Positions 1-7,049 of a stretch of 19,318 bases of DNA are shown here, in pieces (the first letter of the stretch is position 1; each line of letters begins with the position of its first letter). The notes beneath the pieces were generated by a model. It saw only the letters and a program-made list of their open reading frames with translations. It made no database searches and was not told the DNA's origin. The stretch is from Lysobacterales bacterium (GTDB taxonomy: Bacteria; Pseudomonadota; Gammaproteobacteria; Xanthomonadales; SZUA-36): the NCBI GenBank assembly GCA_026196445.1, contig JAPHTE010000197.1, positions 1 to 19,318 on the forward strand, read 5' to 3'. The translations under genes and the position numbers were made by a program.

Positions 1-3000
1 GTTGACTCCGGGTGCTCGTTCAGCACGTCCAGCAGGTAATCGTATGATTCACGAACTTCGGCCGATGCATCGCTGAAGTAAGTGTGCCGGTACAGTTGGT
101 AGCGGGCAATTTCCTCGAACAGGTCGATGCGGTAAAGCCTGAACAAGGTGTCGATCAGGTTTTCCTTGGCTCGAGGTGTCGCACCGGGGTTAATTGCCTT
201 CCATTCCTGGTAACGATCTATCGCGCTGCGCAGGGGTACAGGTGCGTAGTATTCGTTTTCCAGTTCGACCAGGAAATCCGACAGTTTTTCACGCAGGACA
301 GTTTCGGAGTCGCGTTTATCCCTCTCCAGTTCTTCTTTCAACTTGTGCAGAAACAACTCGGCCTCATCGACTCCCAGGCCCTCCGCGCAAGCTTCGAATA
401 TCCACTTCCGATCCAGCGCATCGTTTGACCAGGGGTAATGCATGGCCGTCTGTTCATAAAAATTCTTGATCAGCGGCCTGACCAGGGATAAAGGGCCGCC
501 GTAGGTTTGCCAACCACCCAGTGACAGGATGGTGGCGCCGAAACGGTAATCCGGCTCCGGAACAACGACATTATCGGGGGAAAGGTGCCCGGGTACGATC
601 TGGTAACCGCTATTGTGGCAGGCCGCGAAAAAGGCCGACATGGCACGCGTGAACAACTTCTCGAGGAAGCCCTGGCGTTGCCTGACGAAGATATTGGTCC
701 TTGAGCTGCTGAACTCACGTACCCGTTCCCACACCGTCAGATCGTTGACGAATGCGACTGACAGGATGCCCAGGTCGGCGCGGGCGCAACCCAGTCTCGG
801 CAGGGTGCCGGGTCCATGAGGGTGATCGGAAATTGCGGTCAGCCAGTGTAGTACCTGGCGCACGGGTTGGGCGGCGTAATCTTCCCGTAAAGTCACCATC
901 AATTCGTAATGATTGCCATCCAGGGTATTGATACTGACCCGGTACACGTTGTGACCACGCTGCGACAGCAGGCGTGAAAACCACATACCACCAGGCGCAA
1001 CATCCATCAGGTCAAAATGGTGATTGTCGAAAGCCATCGCGATGGACTGGTGCAAAAAAGTGGTGCGTGAGAATACCTCGGTAAGCCGCCAGACTTCGTA
1101 TTCGGTAATGCTCTCTTCGAACACCATACGTTCAGACCAGTCACTTTCCTGGTACAGGTTGGTTTTGTCCCGCAGGTGCTTTTTGTACCACTCGGTGAGA
1201 TCATTCAGCAGGACCTCGGCCTTCTTCGACAGGCTGGCTTCGGTCTGGTGCACGATCCAGCTCGCCAATTCCCCCCTGATGCTGTAATAGTATTCCGGGT
1301 TGGTCTTGACGAAGTCCGCCATCAGTGTCAGCAGTTTCCCGAGCTGGTCGATGACGACAGGCGTGGCCGGCCAGGGTAGGCGTTTTCGGTAATTCAACAT
1401 GCGTAGGCGGAGTGCTTCCAGACGCCGTCGCTCGATGTTTTTGCCACCGAGTTTGTGGATGTACTCGTCATTGAGGAAGGTCAGGCCAGAATTCAGGAAC
1501 GCTCCGTAAACCTTGTTATTTTCAGGCATCGGGCGGCTCATCAGCATGATGCTGTAAGCCTGGCAACGGACGTTCTCGACCGGGTGGCGGGCAAGTGCCT
1601 CGAGACGGCGCCTGACCAGGAATGTCAGGCGGTCGTCCGAGCTTGCCAGGCTTTTTTCGAGTTGTTCAATAGCGGCGCGGGCGACCGATTCCGGCCTGAA
1701 AAACGCATCGGTGAACAGGCGGTGGAGGGTGCGCAGTTTCTGGTCGTTGATGGTCCTGTCGTCGTCGTTGACAGGCGCAACCTCTGTCTCATCACGGAAA
1801 GGCAGGAACACGTGGGCTGATATTTCTCCCAGTTGAGTGTCCCAGCCCTCCTTGCAGGGACAAAAGACCAGCAGGGCAGGGTTGCCGGCCCACAGCAGTG
1901 GCTGGCGCGCAAACAACCCCAGGTCGATGACGCTGTCATTGATTTCGTATTCGAGGTCTCCGATCCGCATGTTGTTGCCGGCTTTTCCGATGTGCAGGAA
2001 CAGGTCACGCGCTTTGTCCTGAAGTCCATCGGCGGTGCACAGGATGTCGTCCGCTTCGAGGATGCCGAGGTCACGGAAGAACCAGCGGGGTACGCGCACC
2101 GTGACATCCTTGCAACCGAACTCCACGAAATTGCGCAGGTACAGTTCTTCGATCAAGCCGGCAAAATTCTCGAAGACCTGCTTGCGGCGGAATGAACCCT
2201 TGGGGGTGAGCTCACCGTGCTCAATATCGAAGTCGCGGTCCAGCATGGCGATATTGACCACCCGTTCGTGTGGCATCAATTCCTGGTTGGCGGTGGTGAC
2301 AATGTTCTTGAAATACCTTTCCTTTTCCAGATCACCCGAGGTTGCACTGAGCAGTGATTCGTTCTCGTCCGGTACGATCAGCAACACGTTGTAGTCGCGG
2401 CCGTCACCGACCAGGAAAACGCTCTTAATGCCCGGTACGTCCTTGAATTTCTTTTCCACGCGTCTTGGCGCAATGGTCTGGCCCCGGTTGTTCTTGTAGA
2501 TATCCTTGAGGCGATCGACGATTTCATACTGACCGGCTTTATCGACCTTGAAAAGGTCACCGGTTTTCATCCAGGTTTCTTCGGTCAGTGCGTTGAACGA
2601 TGACTGGCCGGGGTCGTTACCTCGCAATTGACTGAGGTAACGCGCCAGGTAGGGGCCACCGATCTCGAGTTCGCCCTCGCCGGTAAGACGCATGGCCATG
2701 CCCGGCAAGGGGATACCGACCGAATCATCACGATAGTCATCCGGTGGCGTCATCGAGATACCGCCGGTCGCCTCGGTCATGCCGAAACCGCTGCACAGCG
2801 CCACACCGTTATGGTGGAAAAACCGGAAGGTCTTCGCCGGAAGGTAGCCTGCGGCGGAGAGGCCCCAACGCAGACGGTTACCGACCACGGCACGGAATAC
2901 ACCCTGTTCAACATCGGCAGTCGAGGCCGGGTCGAGTTGTTCAAAGCAGGTGTCCATGATCTGCTGCCAGCGCAGCGGGATGCCGATCAAACCGGTCGGT

Positions 3001-4073
3001 TGCACCTCGATAAGACGTTTGAGAAAAGTTTCCCTGGACGTATTGCCGGCAAATACATATGTGCCGTGCCAGAAAATCATGCCCATCATCTCGAGGAAAC
3101 GCCCGAAAGTGTGGAAAAGTGGCAGGTAGCAGAACAGGGTTTCGTCACGGCCCACTTCCGGTAGTGCAGCGGCGCGGGCAAAGCGCTTGGTGACCAGGTT
3201 GAAGTTCGTGAAAGCGACACCCTTGGGCTCACCCGTGCTGCCCGAGGTGAACATGACGGTGCTGACATCGTGCAAGTCTCGCCGTGGCCGGTTTGCCAGG
3301 ACTTCTTCCGCCTCTTCCACTGATAAATGCGTTGCGGCTTCACCAAGGTACAGGTCTTCCTGTTGCAAGGCCCGGTTCTGGGGGTCGGTGACAAAAATCC
3401 TGAGTGCCAGGCCGGTCTGCTTTTCGACTTCCCTCAGGCGGTGTAATCGCGCCTCGCTATCCGTTACGGCAATGTTGATACCCAGCTTCTTTACAATGAA
3501 CGCGATGGTGTCCCGGTCAAAATGCTTGTCAACCGGGGCATCGAGTATTCCATAGCTCAGGCAGGCGAGGTCAGCGCACGCGCCTTGCGGTGAGTTTTCA
3601 AGGTATAGCAATACACGCGGCTGTTTGTGGGTGTTGAAAAACGCAGCTGCGATCTTCTTGATGTAGATGAAGACATTTTTGTAACTCCATAACGAAACCG
3701 CCTTTTCCCGTTCGCGGAACAGCGCCCGTTCAGGGTGCTCATGCACACGTTGTTCCAGCATGTCGAGCAGGTTGTATTGCGAGGCGTCGACAATGCGGAA
3801 CATGCAATCAGCCCAACGGCAGCGGGCTTCGTGCGTCTCGAGCGCTCCGAGGAATACGGGCCGGCCGGTGACATCCAGGTACTCGTGCCATGCCGATTGG
3901 CTGATTTCATCCTTTTGACCGGAAGCGAGGAAGTTCTCCACGAAAGCCAGCAGAGCCTGTGCTTCTTTTTGCAGGTTTCGGTCCCGGTCCTCAAGAATCG
4001 TGAAGGGCTCCAGGAGAGCGGTAAAATCTTGAGTTGTATTGCTTGTTTTTGATCCGGGCATTGCGTTTTCCAT
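1..4073 (-). CDS. Giant AMP-binding (acyl-CoA synthetase-like) fusion protein, partial: C-terminus lies beyond the left edge
   Basis: The frame is open from an ATG at 4073 to the window edge, giving 1357 residues with no stop. Residues ~95-650 form an ANL-superfamily enzyme: P-loop TSGSTGEPKG at ~276-285, a GMTEATGG segment, TGD at ~504-506 and the hinge stretch DRLKDIYKNNRGQTIAPRR. This family activates carboxylates, here probably long-chain fatty acids, to acyl-AMP and then acyl-CoA; Asp506 should hold the ribose. No signal peptide or transmembrane segment is evident, so it is probably cytoplasmic. Stand-alone long-chain acyl-CoA synthetases are usually ~550-650 residues, so the 700 or more residues after the ligase are an extension. 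I do not recognise that part. It is helix-rich, and GHLSPDNVVV near 1162 faintly recalls the HGDLHPGN loop of aminoglycoside-phosphotransferase-like kinases with the catalytic Asp replaced. An alternative start is the ATG at 4061, four codons in. The ligase call is firm; the tail function is unknown. Confidence 0.88.
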   Translation of the reverse strand, partial: MENAMPGSKTSNTTQDFTALLEPFTILEDRDRNLQKEAQALLAFVENFLASGQKDEISQSAWHEYLDVTGRPVFLGALETHEARCRWADCMFRIVDASQYNLLDMLEQRVHEHPERALFREREKAVSLWSYKNVFIYIKKIAAAFFNTHKQPRVLLYLENSPQGACADLACLSYGILDAPVDKHFDRDTIAFIVKKLGINIAVTDSEARLHRLREVEKQTGLALRIFVTDPQNRALQQEDLYLGEAATHLSVEEAEEVLANRPRRDLHDVSTVMFTSGSTGEPKGVAFTNFNLVTKRFARAAALPEVGRDETLFCYLPLFHTFGRFLEMMGMIFWHGTYVFAGNTSRETFLKRLIEVQPTGLIGIPLRWQQIMDTCFEQLDPASTADVEQGVFRAVVGNRLRWGLSAAGYLPAKTFRFFHHNGVALCSGFGMTEATGGISMTPPDDYRDDSVGIPLPGMAMRLTGEGELEIGGPYLARYLSQLRGNDPGQSSFNALTEETWMKTGDLFKVDKAGQYEIVDRLKDIYKNNRGQTIAPRRVEKKFKDVPGIKSVFLVGDGRDYNVLLIVPDENESLLSATSGDLEKERYFKNIVTTANQELMPHERVVNIAMLDRDFDIEHGELTPKGSFRRKQVFENFAGLIEELYLRNFVEFGCKDVTVRVPRWFFRDLGILEADDILCTADGLQDKARDLFLHIGKAGNNMRIGDLEYEINDSVIDLGLFARQPLLWAGNPALLVFCPCKEGWDTQLGEISAHVFLPFRDETEVAPVNDDDRTINDQKLRTLHRLFTDAFFRPESVARAAIEQLEKSLASSDDRLTFLVRRRLEALARHPVENVRCQAYSIMLMSRPMPENNKVYGAFLNSGLTFLNDEYIHKLGGKNIERRRLEALRLRMLNYRKRLPWPATPVVIDQLGKLLTLMADFVKTNPEYYYSIRGELASWIVHQTEASLSKKAEVLLNDLTEWYKKHLRDKTNLYQESDWSERMVFEESITEYEVWRLTEVFSRTTFLHQSIAMAFDNHHFDLMDVAPGGMWFSRLLSQRGHNVYRVSINTLDGNHYELMVTLREDYAAQPVRQVLHWLTAISDHPHGPGTLPRLGCARADLGILSVAFVNDLTVWERVREFSSSRTNIFVRQRQGFLEKLFTRAMSAFFAACHNSGYQIVPGHLSPDNVVVPEPDYRFGATILSLGGWQTYGGPLSLVRPLIKNFYEQTAMHYPWSNDALDRKWIFEACAEGLGVDEAELFLHKLKEELERDKRDSETVLREKLSDFLVELENEYYAPVPLRSAIDRYQEWKAINPGATPRAKENLIDTLFRLYRIDLFEEIARYQLYRHTYFSDASAEVRESYDYLLDVLNEHPES

Positions 4074-4157
4074 GGTGGCCCTGGTTGGCGTTCAGAGCGG
4101 GTTTAGTCTGAATGAACCGGCTTGTAATTGTTTCCGCAAACTTCATTTTGCGACGGT

Positions 4158-4186
4158 TTTAGTGATCTTGCATTGATCATTGTCAA
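4158..4186 (-). promoter_or_regulatory. Candidate sigma-70 promoter with an inverted repeat in the spacer
   Basis: Reading the minus strand, a perfect -35 TTGACA (4186-4181) is followed by a 17-base spacer and a weaker -10, ACTAAA (4163-4158). This would place the transcript start about 75-80 bases before the ATG of the AMP-binding gene. The spacer contains the inverted repeat TGATC-N7-GATCA, which could be an operator. The -10 matches consensus at only three of six positions, so the promoter is a suggestion. Confidence 0.4.
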
Positions 4187-4359
4187 GAGTATCGCCGTGC
4201 AGCGGTCAACATGCTGCGCGGTTAGTGTTCTGGAAAGACTTAAGCAGCTGAATTTAATTGAAAAATGGTGTCGGTCTCAATATACTGCATGACAAGTCTT
4301 CCGTGATGACGATGGGGGTCGGATTCAGGACGAAGGCTTCCGCCAAAACCCGGCCCTTC

Positions 4360-4373
4360 TGTGACCTGTCACA
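4360..4373. promoter_or_regulatory. TGTGA-N4-TCACA dyad, candidate CRP/FNR-superfamily operator
   Basis: The arms TGTGA and TCACA are perfect inverted repeats separated by CCTG. The half-sites match CRP, but CRP normally has a 6-base spacer; the 4-base spacer is that of FNR-type sites (TTGAT-N4-ATCAA). It lies about 190 bases before the 4562 start. It could bind a CRP/FNR-family regulator or simply be a short RNA stem. Confidence 0.3.
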
Positions 4374-4439
4374 TGGGGACGCGGCACTTTTTCCTCAGTG
4401 CAGTAACAACGAGGAATAAAAAAGCACGGTTCCAGTGAG

Positions 4440-4515
4440 GCCTGCCGGATTCAGAAGAATTCGCAGGCGGTCACGGGAAGTCCGGTGTGAAAGGACACGA
4501 ACCGGGTCTGAACCC
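4440..4515 (+). promoter_or_regulatory. Structured 5' leader: successive hairpins before the secreted-protein gene
   Basis: Hairpin 1 (4440-4468) pairs GCCTGC with GCAGGC and continues through GGATTC/GAATTC to an AGAA loop, giving 12 pairs with one bulged C. Hairpin 2 pairs CCGG at 4482-4485 with CCGG at 4502-4505. Hairpin 3 pairs GGGT at 4504-4507 with ACCC at 4512-4515 around CTGA. Hairpins 2 and 3 share G4504-G4505 and so compete, as expected of a switch. A weaker AAGTAA/TTACTT stem (4522-4544) sits just before the Shine-Dalgarno AGGAG (4550-4554). I cannot match it to a known riboswitch. The pairing is seen in the sequence; the regulatory role is inferred. Confidence 0.4.
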
Positions 4516-4561
4516 AGGAAAAAGTAATTTTTGTCTGTTTACTTCGAACAGGAGTGAAGAC

Positions 4562-5680
4562 ATGAAAAAGTTACTTTCGTTTTTTGCCTACGCAATTTTT
4601 CTTGTTAGTTTCAACATCCAGGCTATAGAAATCACCCAGCACATGACCGGTTCCTGGTACAACCGGGATCAGGAGGGCCACGGCTTTAACATCGAGGTGA
4701 TCGGCCCCAATAAATCCGTATTTTACTGGTATGTCTACAATCCGGATGGTACGCCAACCTGGCTGGTCGGTCGCGGACCCCACGTCGATGGCAGAATCGA
4801 AGGGGTTGCCTATCACAACACCGGTATGCGCTGGGGTGTTTTCGATCCTCTGGAGCGGACCCAGGAACGCTGGGGCACCGTGACCATTGATTTTATTGGC
4901 TGCGATTCTGCGCAGGTGAGCTATCAATCCGACGACCCGAGTGAAAAGGCCATTCCTTATGGTTCCGGGAGTTTCGAGATATCCCGCATCACCTACGTGC
5001 ATAAATCCAAATGCCAGGAAACACCTTACCCTGGTATCTACAAGGGTACATTCTGGTCAGAAACCCTGGATGAGGGCTTTCCGGCTACGGTTTTACTGAA
5101 CATTCACGGTGACGTGATCGTGTTTGTCATGGATCACAAGTCATTTTTCGGTATGTACACTGTGAATAGTCCTCTATTCAGTGGGTCGGGCCAGGTTTAC
5201 GCAAATGATACCCGTCAACTCTACGGCGAGAGTTTTCAGTTTGAAGGCCAGATAAAAGAGGAATATCGCCTTTTCGCAGAATCTTCAATTCCCGGGGTGG
5301 ACCAGGGTTTTTTCGATGTGCACCCCATCACTCAATTCTATTTCCGTGGCCTTACAACGGCGGACCTGGCCGGTGACTACGAAATGGAAGACCTGCACTC
5401 GTTCAATGAGGGGACAGCGACTATTACAGCCGACGGAACGATTACCGGTACAGATGCGACAGGTTGTAACTGGTCCGGGGAAATCCTGGTCGGGGACACG
5501 GCATTTAACCTTTTTCAGATTAACCTGTCCGTGACGGACTGTGACGATGACCACGGAATGTCTTACTGGGGTATGGGATTCCAGGATGATGCCGAAAACC
5601 TCGAGGATGGCCTGGCGCTCTGGATCTTCACACATGACGGTCAAGTGACCAAGTCAGCCTTCCTGACGCGTATGCCGTAA
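4562..5680 (+). CDS. Secreted protein of unknown function with a WYN...GHGF domain
   Basis: It encodes 372 residues. The start is the ATG at 4562 because it has AGGAG seven bases upstream and opens a clear Sec signal peptide (MKK, a hydrophobic stretch, then cleavage probably after NIQA). The frame extends upstream to 4487, but that would bury the signal peptide. The mature N-terminus (~residues 29-135) has GSWYNRDQEGHGFNIEV and YWYVYNPDGTPTWL, a pattern I associate with unassigned exported proteins of gammaproteobacteria. A second part (~150-275) has looser similarity to it, and a C-terminal part (~285-372) has GTATITADGTITGTDATGCNW. The protein is acidic and rich in aromatics, suggesting beta structure. 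No catalytic motif is visible. The gene is visibly more AT-rich than its neighbours, which may indicate separate acquisition. Confidence 0.8.
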   Translation: MKKLLSFFAYAIFLVSFNIQAIEITQHMTGSWYNRDQEGHGFNIEVIGPNKSVFYWYVYNPDGTPTWLVGRGPHVDGRIEGVAYHNTGMRWGVFDPLERTQERWGTVTIDFIGCDSAQVSYQSDDPSEKAIPYGSGSFEISRITYVHKSKCQETPYPGIYKGTFWSETLDEGFPATVLLNIHGDVIVFVMDHKSFFGMYTVNSPLFSGSGQVYANDTRQLYGESFQFEGQIKEEYRLFAESSIPGVDQGFFDVHPITQFYFRGLTTADLAGDYEMEDLHSFNEGTATITADGTITGTDATGCNWSGEILVGDTAFNLFQINLSVTDCDDDHGMSYWGMGFQDDAENLEDGLALWIFTHDGQVTKSAFLTRMP

Positions 5681-5701
5681 TGAATGTCTGCAAACGAGAA
5701 C

Positions 5702-5719
5702 CCAGGTTCAATGACCTGG
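5702..5719. terminator. Short hairpin between convergent genes
   Basis: CCAGGT and ACCTGG form a perfect 6-bp stem around TCAATG, and the stop codon of the minus-strand gene lies in the loop. It lies in and beside the 27-base gap between two converging genes, where a shared terminator would be expected. There is no T-tract on either side, so a standard intrinsic terminator is not shown. Confidence 0.25.
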
Positions 5720-6988
5720 CTGAACCCGGCCCACTGGTTTACGTTGTTTCAGGTGCGCGCTTACATCGACCCAGATCTTAATCGCGATAACCAGCATCAA
5801 GACGGGGGTCGATTCACCCAGCACCATGGTCAGGCCGCCGCCGAAGATCAACACCAGGTGCATGAATATAATGCGCCGGTAGGGCTCGGACATCTGGGTC
5901 TGGATCGTGCGAGTCAGGTACTCCTTGCGGCCAATAAAGTTGCTGTAAAACGACAGCGCGTGGCTGAAAAACAGCAACGCCAATGCCGGCCACAGGCTGG
6001 TGAACATCTGCATGACTTCCGACAGATCTCCGCCACTCATATCCCTGGGTCCCTGAATGAATAAGCCGTACACGAACAGGAAGTGGACCGCCATGAAACC
6101 GCCAAAATGCCCGGCAAAAAACGGTGCTGCCAGCAGCGCTTTCCAGCGGCCGATGACGGCAATCTTGCAGATATTGAAAAAACCGATGACCGCGCTTTCG
6201 GCCCAATACAACACCAATACCAGGCCGAGGTCCCAACCCAGCAGCGTGGCGCCCGCCAGTGGCGCCAGGTTGGCGAAAATCAGGGCCAGCGTTGACGGTG
6301 AAGACAGACTGATGGGTTTATCAGAAATGGTTGGCGCAAAGGACTCCGGTGGAGCATCCCTGTTTTCGGGGCCTGTTGGCTTTTCCCAGTCATCAGCCAG
6401 TTCAGCCTCGGTCGCTTCACCACGCCGAATAGTCTGGCCGCTGGCGTCCTGGATGTGGTGCCTGATATCGATGATGTCATCACCGGTAAGGGCGGAGCCC
6501 ACGGCGACGGTATTGGCGCCGTAATCGAAAACCAGGTGGGTGCCGCGCCAGGAACTGCCGGATTTCCTGGGTGGTCGCTCAAAGCGCAGGTTGCGCATAC
6601 TGGACACGGTGTACTTTGATTCCACGCCAATGAACGGCAGGCCGATAAAGATCACCACGCTTTTATCCCTGACCATCAACACTTCGCGTCCGAACAGCAA
6701 TAACAACAGGATGGTGGTCATCAACAGCGGGCCCATCGACCAGCCGAGCAGCCATGCGGTCAGGAACAATGCCCCGACCAGGTCGAACAGGCTGTCAAAC
6801 CGGCCCCATTCTGCTGCAGCCTGCTGGAAGGTGGTGATGGCCGGGATCATGAACACAACGTCGAAAGCCGCGAGGACGGTAATCGCTACCCAGGAGCGCC
6901 TGAACTTCATTACCCTACGGTAATCATGATCTTCCCCGGGCAGGTCAACGGCTGGTTTGAATCCGGGTTTCAGGCCTTTCCTGATCAT
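5708..6988 (-). CDS. Polytopic membrane protein: PH-like insert plus DUF6498-like C-terminal half
   Basis: It encodes 426 residues. The N-terminal half has hydrophobic segments at ~33-52 and ~67-100. These are followed by ~100-180 with the look of a bacterial PH-like strand domain, then a charged, Pro-rich linker (~185-228). The C-terminal half has LLGWDLGLVLVLYWAESAVIG (~249-269), AGHFGGFMAVHFLFVYGLF and further hydrophobic segments to ~410, matching the DUF6498 family as I know it. It should sit in the inner membrane; function is unknown. The ATG at 6988 lacks a clear Shine-Dalgarno. Met27 (ATG at 6910, AGGG just upstream) is an alternative start that removes only a charged tail. It is transcribed divergently from the amidase gene across 61 bases. 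Confidence 0.75.
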   Translation of the reverse strand: MIRKGLKPGFKPAVDLPGEDHDYRRVMKFRRSWVAITVLAAFDVVFMIPAITTFQQAAAEWGRFDSLFDLVGALFLTAWLLGWSMGPLLMTTILLLLLFGREVLMVRDKSVVIFIGLPFIGVESKYTVSSMRNLRFERPPRKSGSSWRGTHLVFDYGANTVAVGSALTGDDIIDIRHHIQDASGQTIRRGEATEAELADDWEKPTGPENRDAPPESFAPTISDKPISLSSPSTLALIFANLAPLAGATLLGWDLGLVLVLYWAESAVIGFFNICKIAVIGRWKALLAAPFFAGHFGGFMAVHFLFVYGLFIQGPRDMSGGDLSEVMQMFTSLWPALALLFFSHALSFYSNFIGRKEYLTRTIQTQMSEPYRRIIFMHLVLIFGGGLTMVLGESTPVLMLVIAIKIWVDVSAHLKQRKPVGRVQPGH

Positions 6989-7049
6989 GATCTTGAAGTA
7001 TTGATACTATTCGCTCGCACAGGCTGTAAAGATACACTATTCTTCAAAA
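6989..7049. promoter_or_regulatory. Divergent promoter region (membrane protein / amidase)
   Basis: Both flanking genes must start transcription in or around these 61 bases. On the plus strand, TTGATA (7001-7006) and TGTAAA (7025-7030) lie 18 bases apart and are a modest sigma-70 pair. No Shine-Dalgarno precedes the amidase ATG at 7050, and a start from this promoter would give a very short leader. Confidence 0.3.

Larger units (their letters stand above)
4074..4561. other. Divergent intergenic region between the AMP-binding gene and the secreted-protein gene
   Basis: This 488-base stretch holds no convincing gene. It contains the minus-strand promoter at 4158-4186, a TGTGA-N4-TCACA dyad at 4360-4373 and several adjacent hairpins at 4440-4544, just upstream of the 4562 start. 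A 35-codon open frame at 4312-4419 has no Shine-Dalgarno sequence and no recognisable product. The region is long for this otherwise compact stretch, so both genes are probably regulated from it. Confidence 0.6.

Noticed and set aside
1625..2107. 160-codon minus-strand open frame
   Set aside because: It lies in another frame inside the AMP-binding fusion gene, with a low-complexity Ser/Thr/Arg composition typical of a shadow frame.
1455..2195. Plus-strand open frames opposite the AMP-binding gene
   Set aside because: They are antisense shadows of a continuous coding frame whose motifs are clear on the other strand.
4312..4419. 35-codon open frame in the long intergenic region
   Set aside because: There is no Shine-Dalgarno sequence, no recognisable product and no supporting context; it is expected by chance.
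4470..4520. Cobalamin riboswitch
   Set aside because: Only short pieces resemble the core, the B12 box is missing, and the downstream gene has no link to cobalamin.
4487..4561. N-terminal extension of the secreted-protein frame to a GTG at 4487
   Set aside because: It lies in the hairpin region, has no ribosome site, and would hide the signal peptide. The ATG at 4562 has AGGAG at the right distance.
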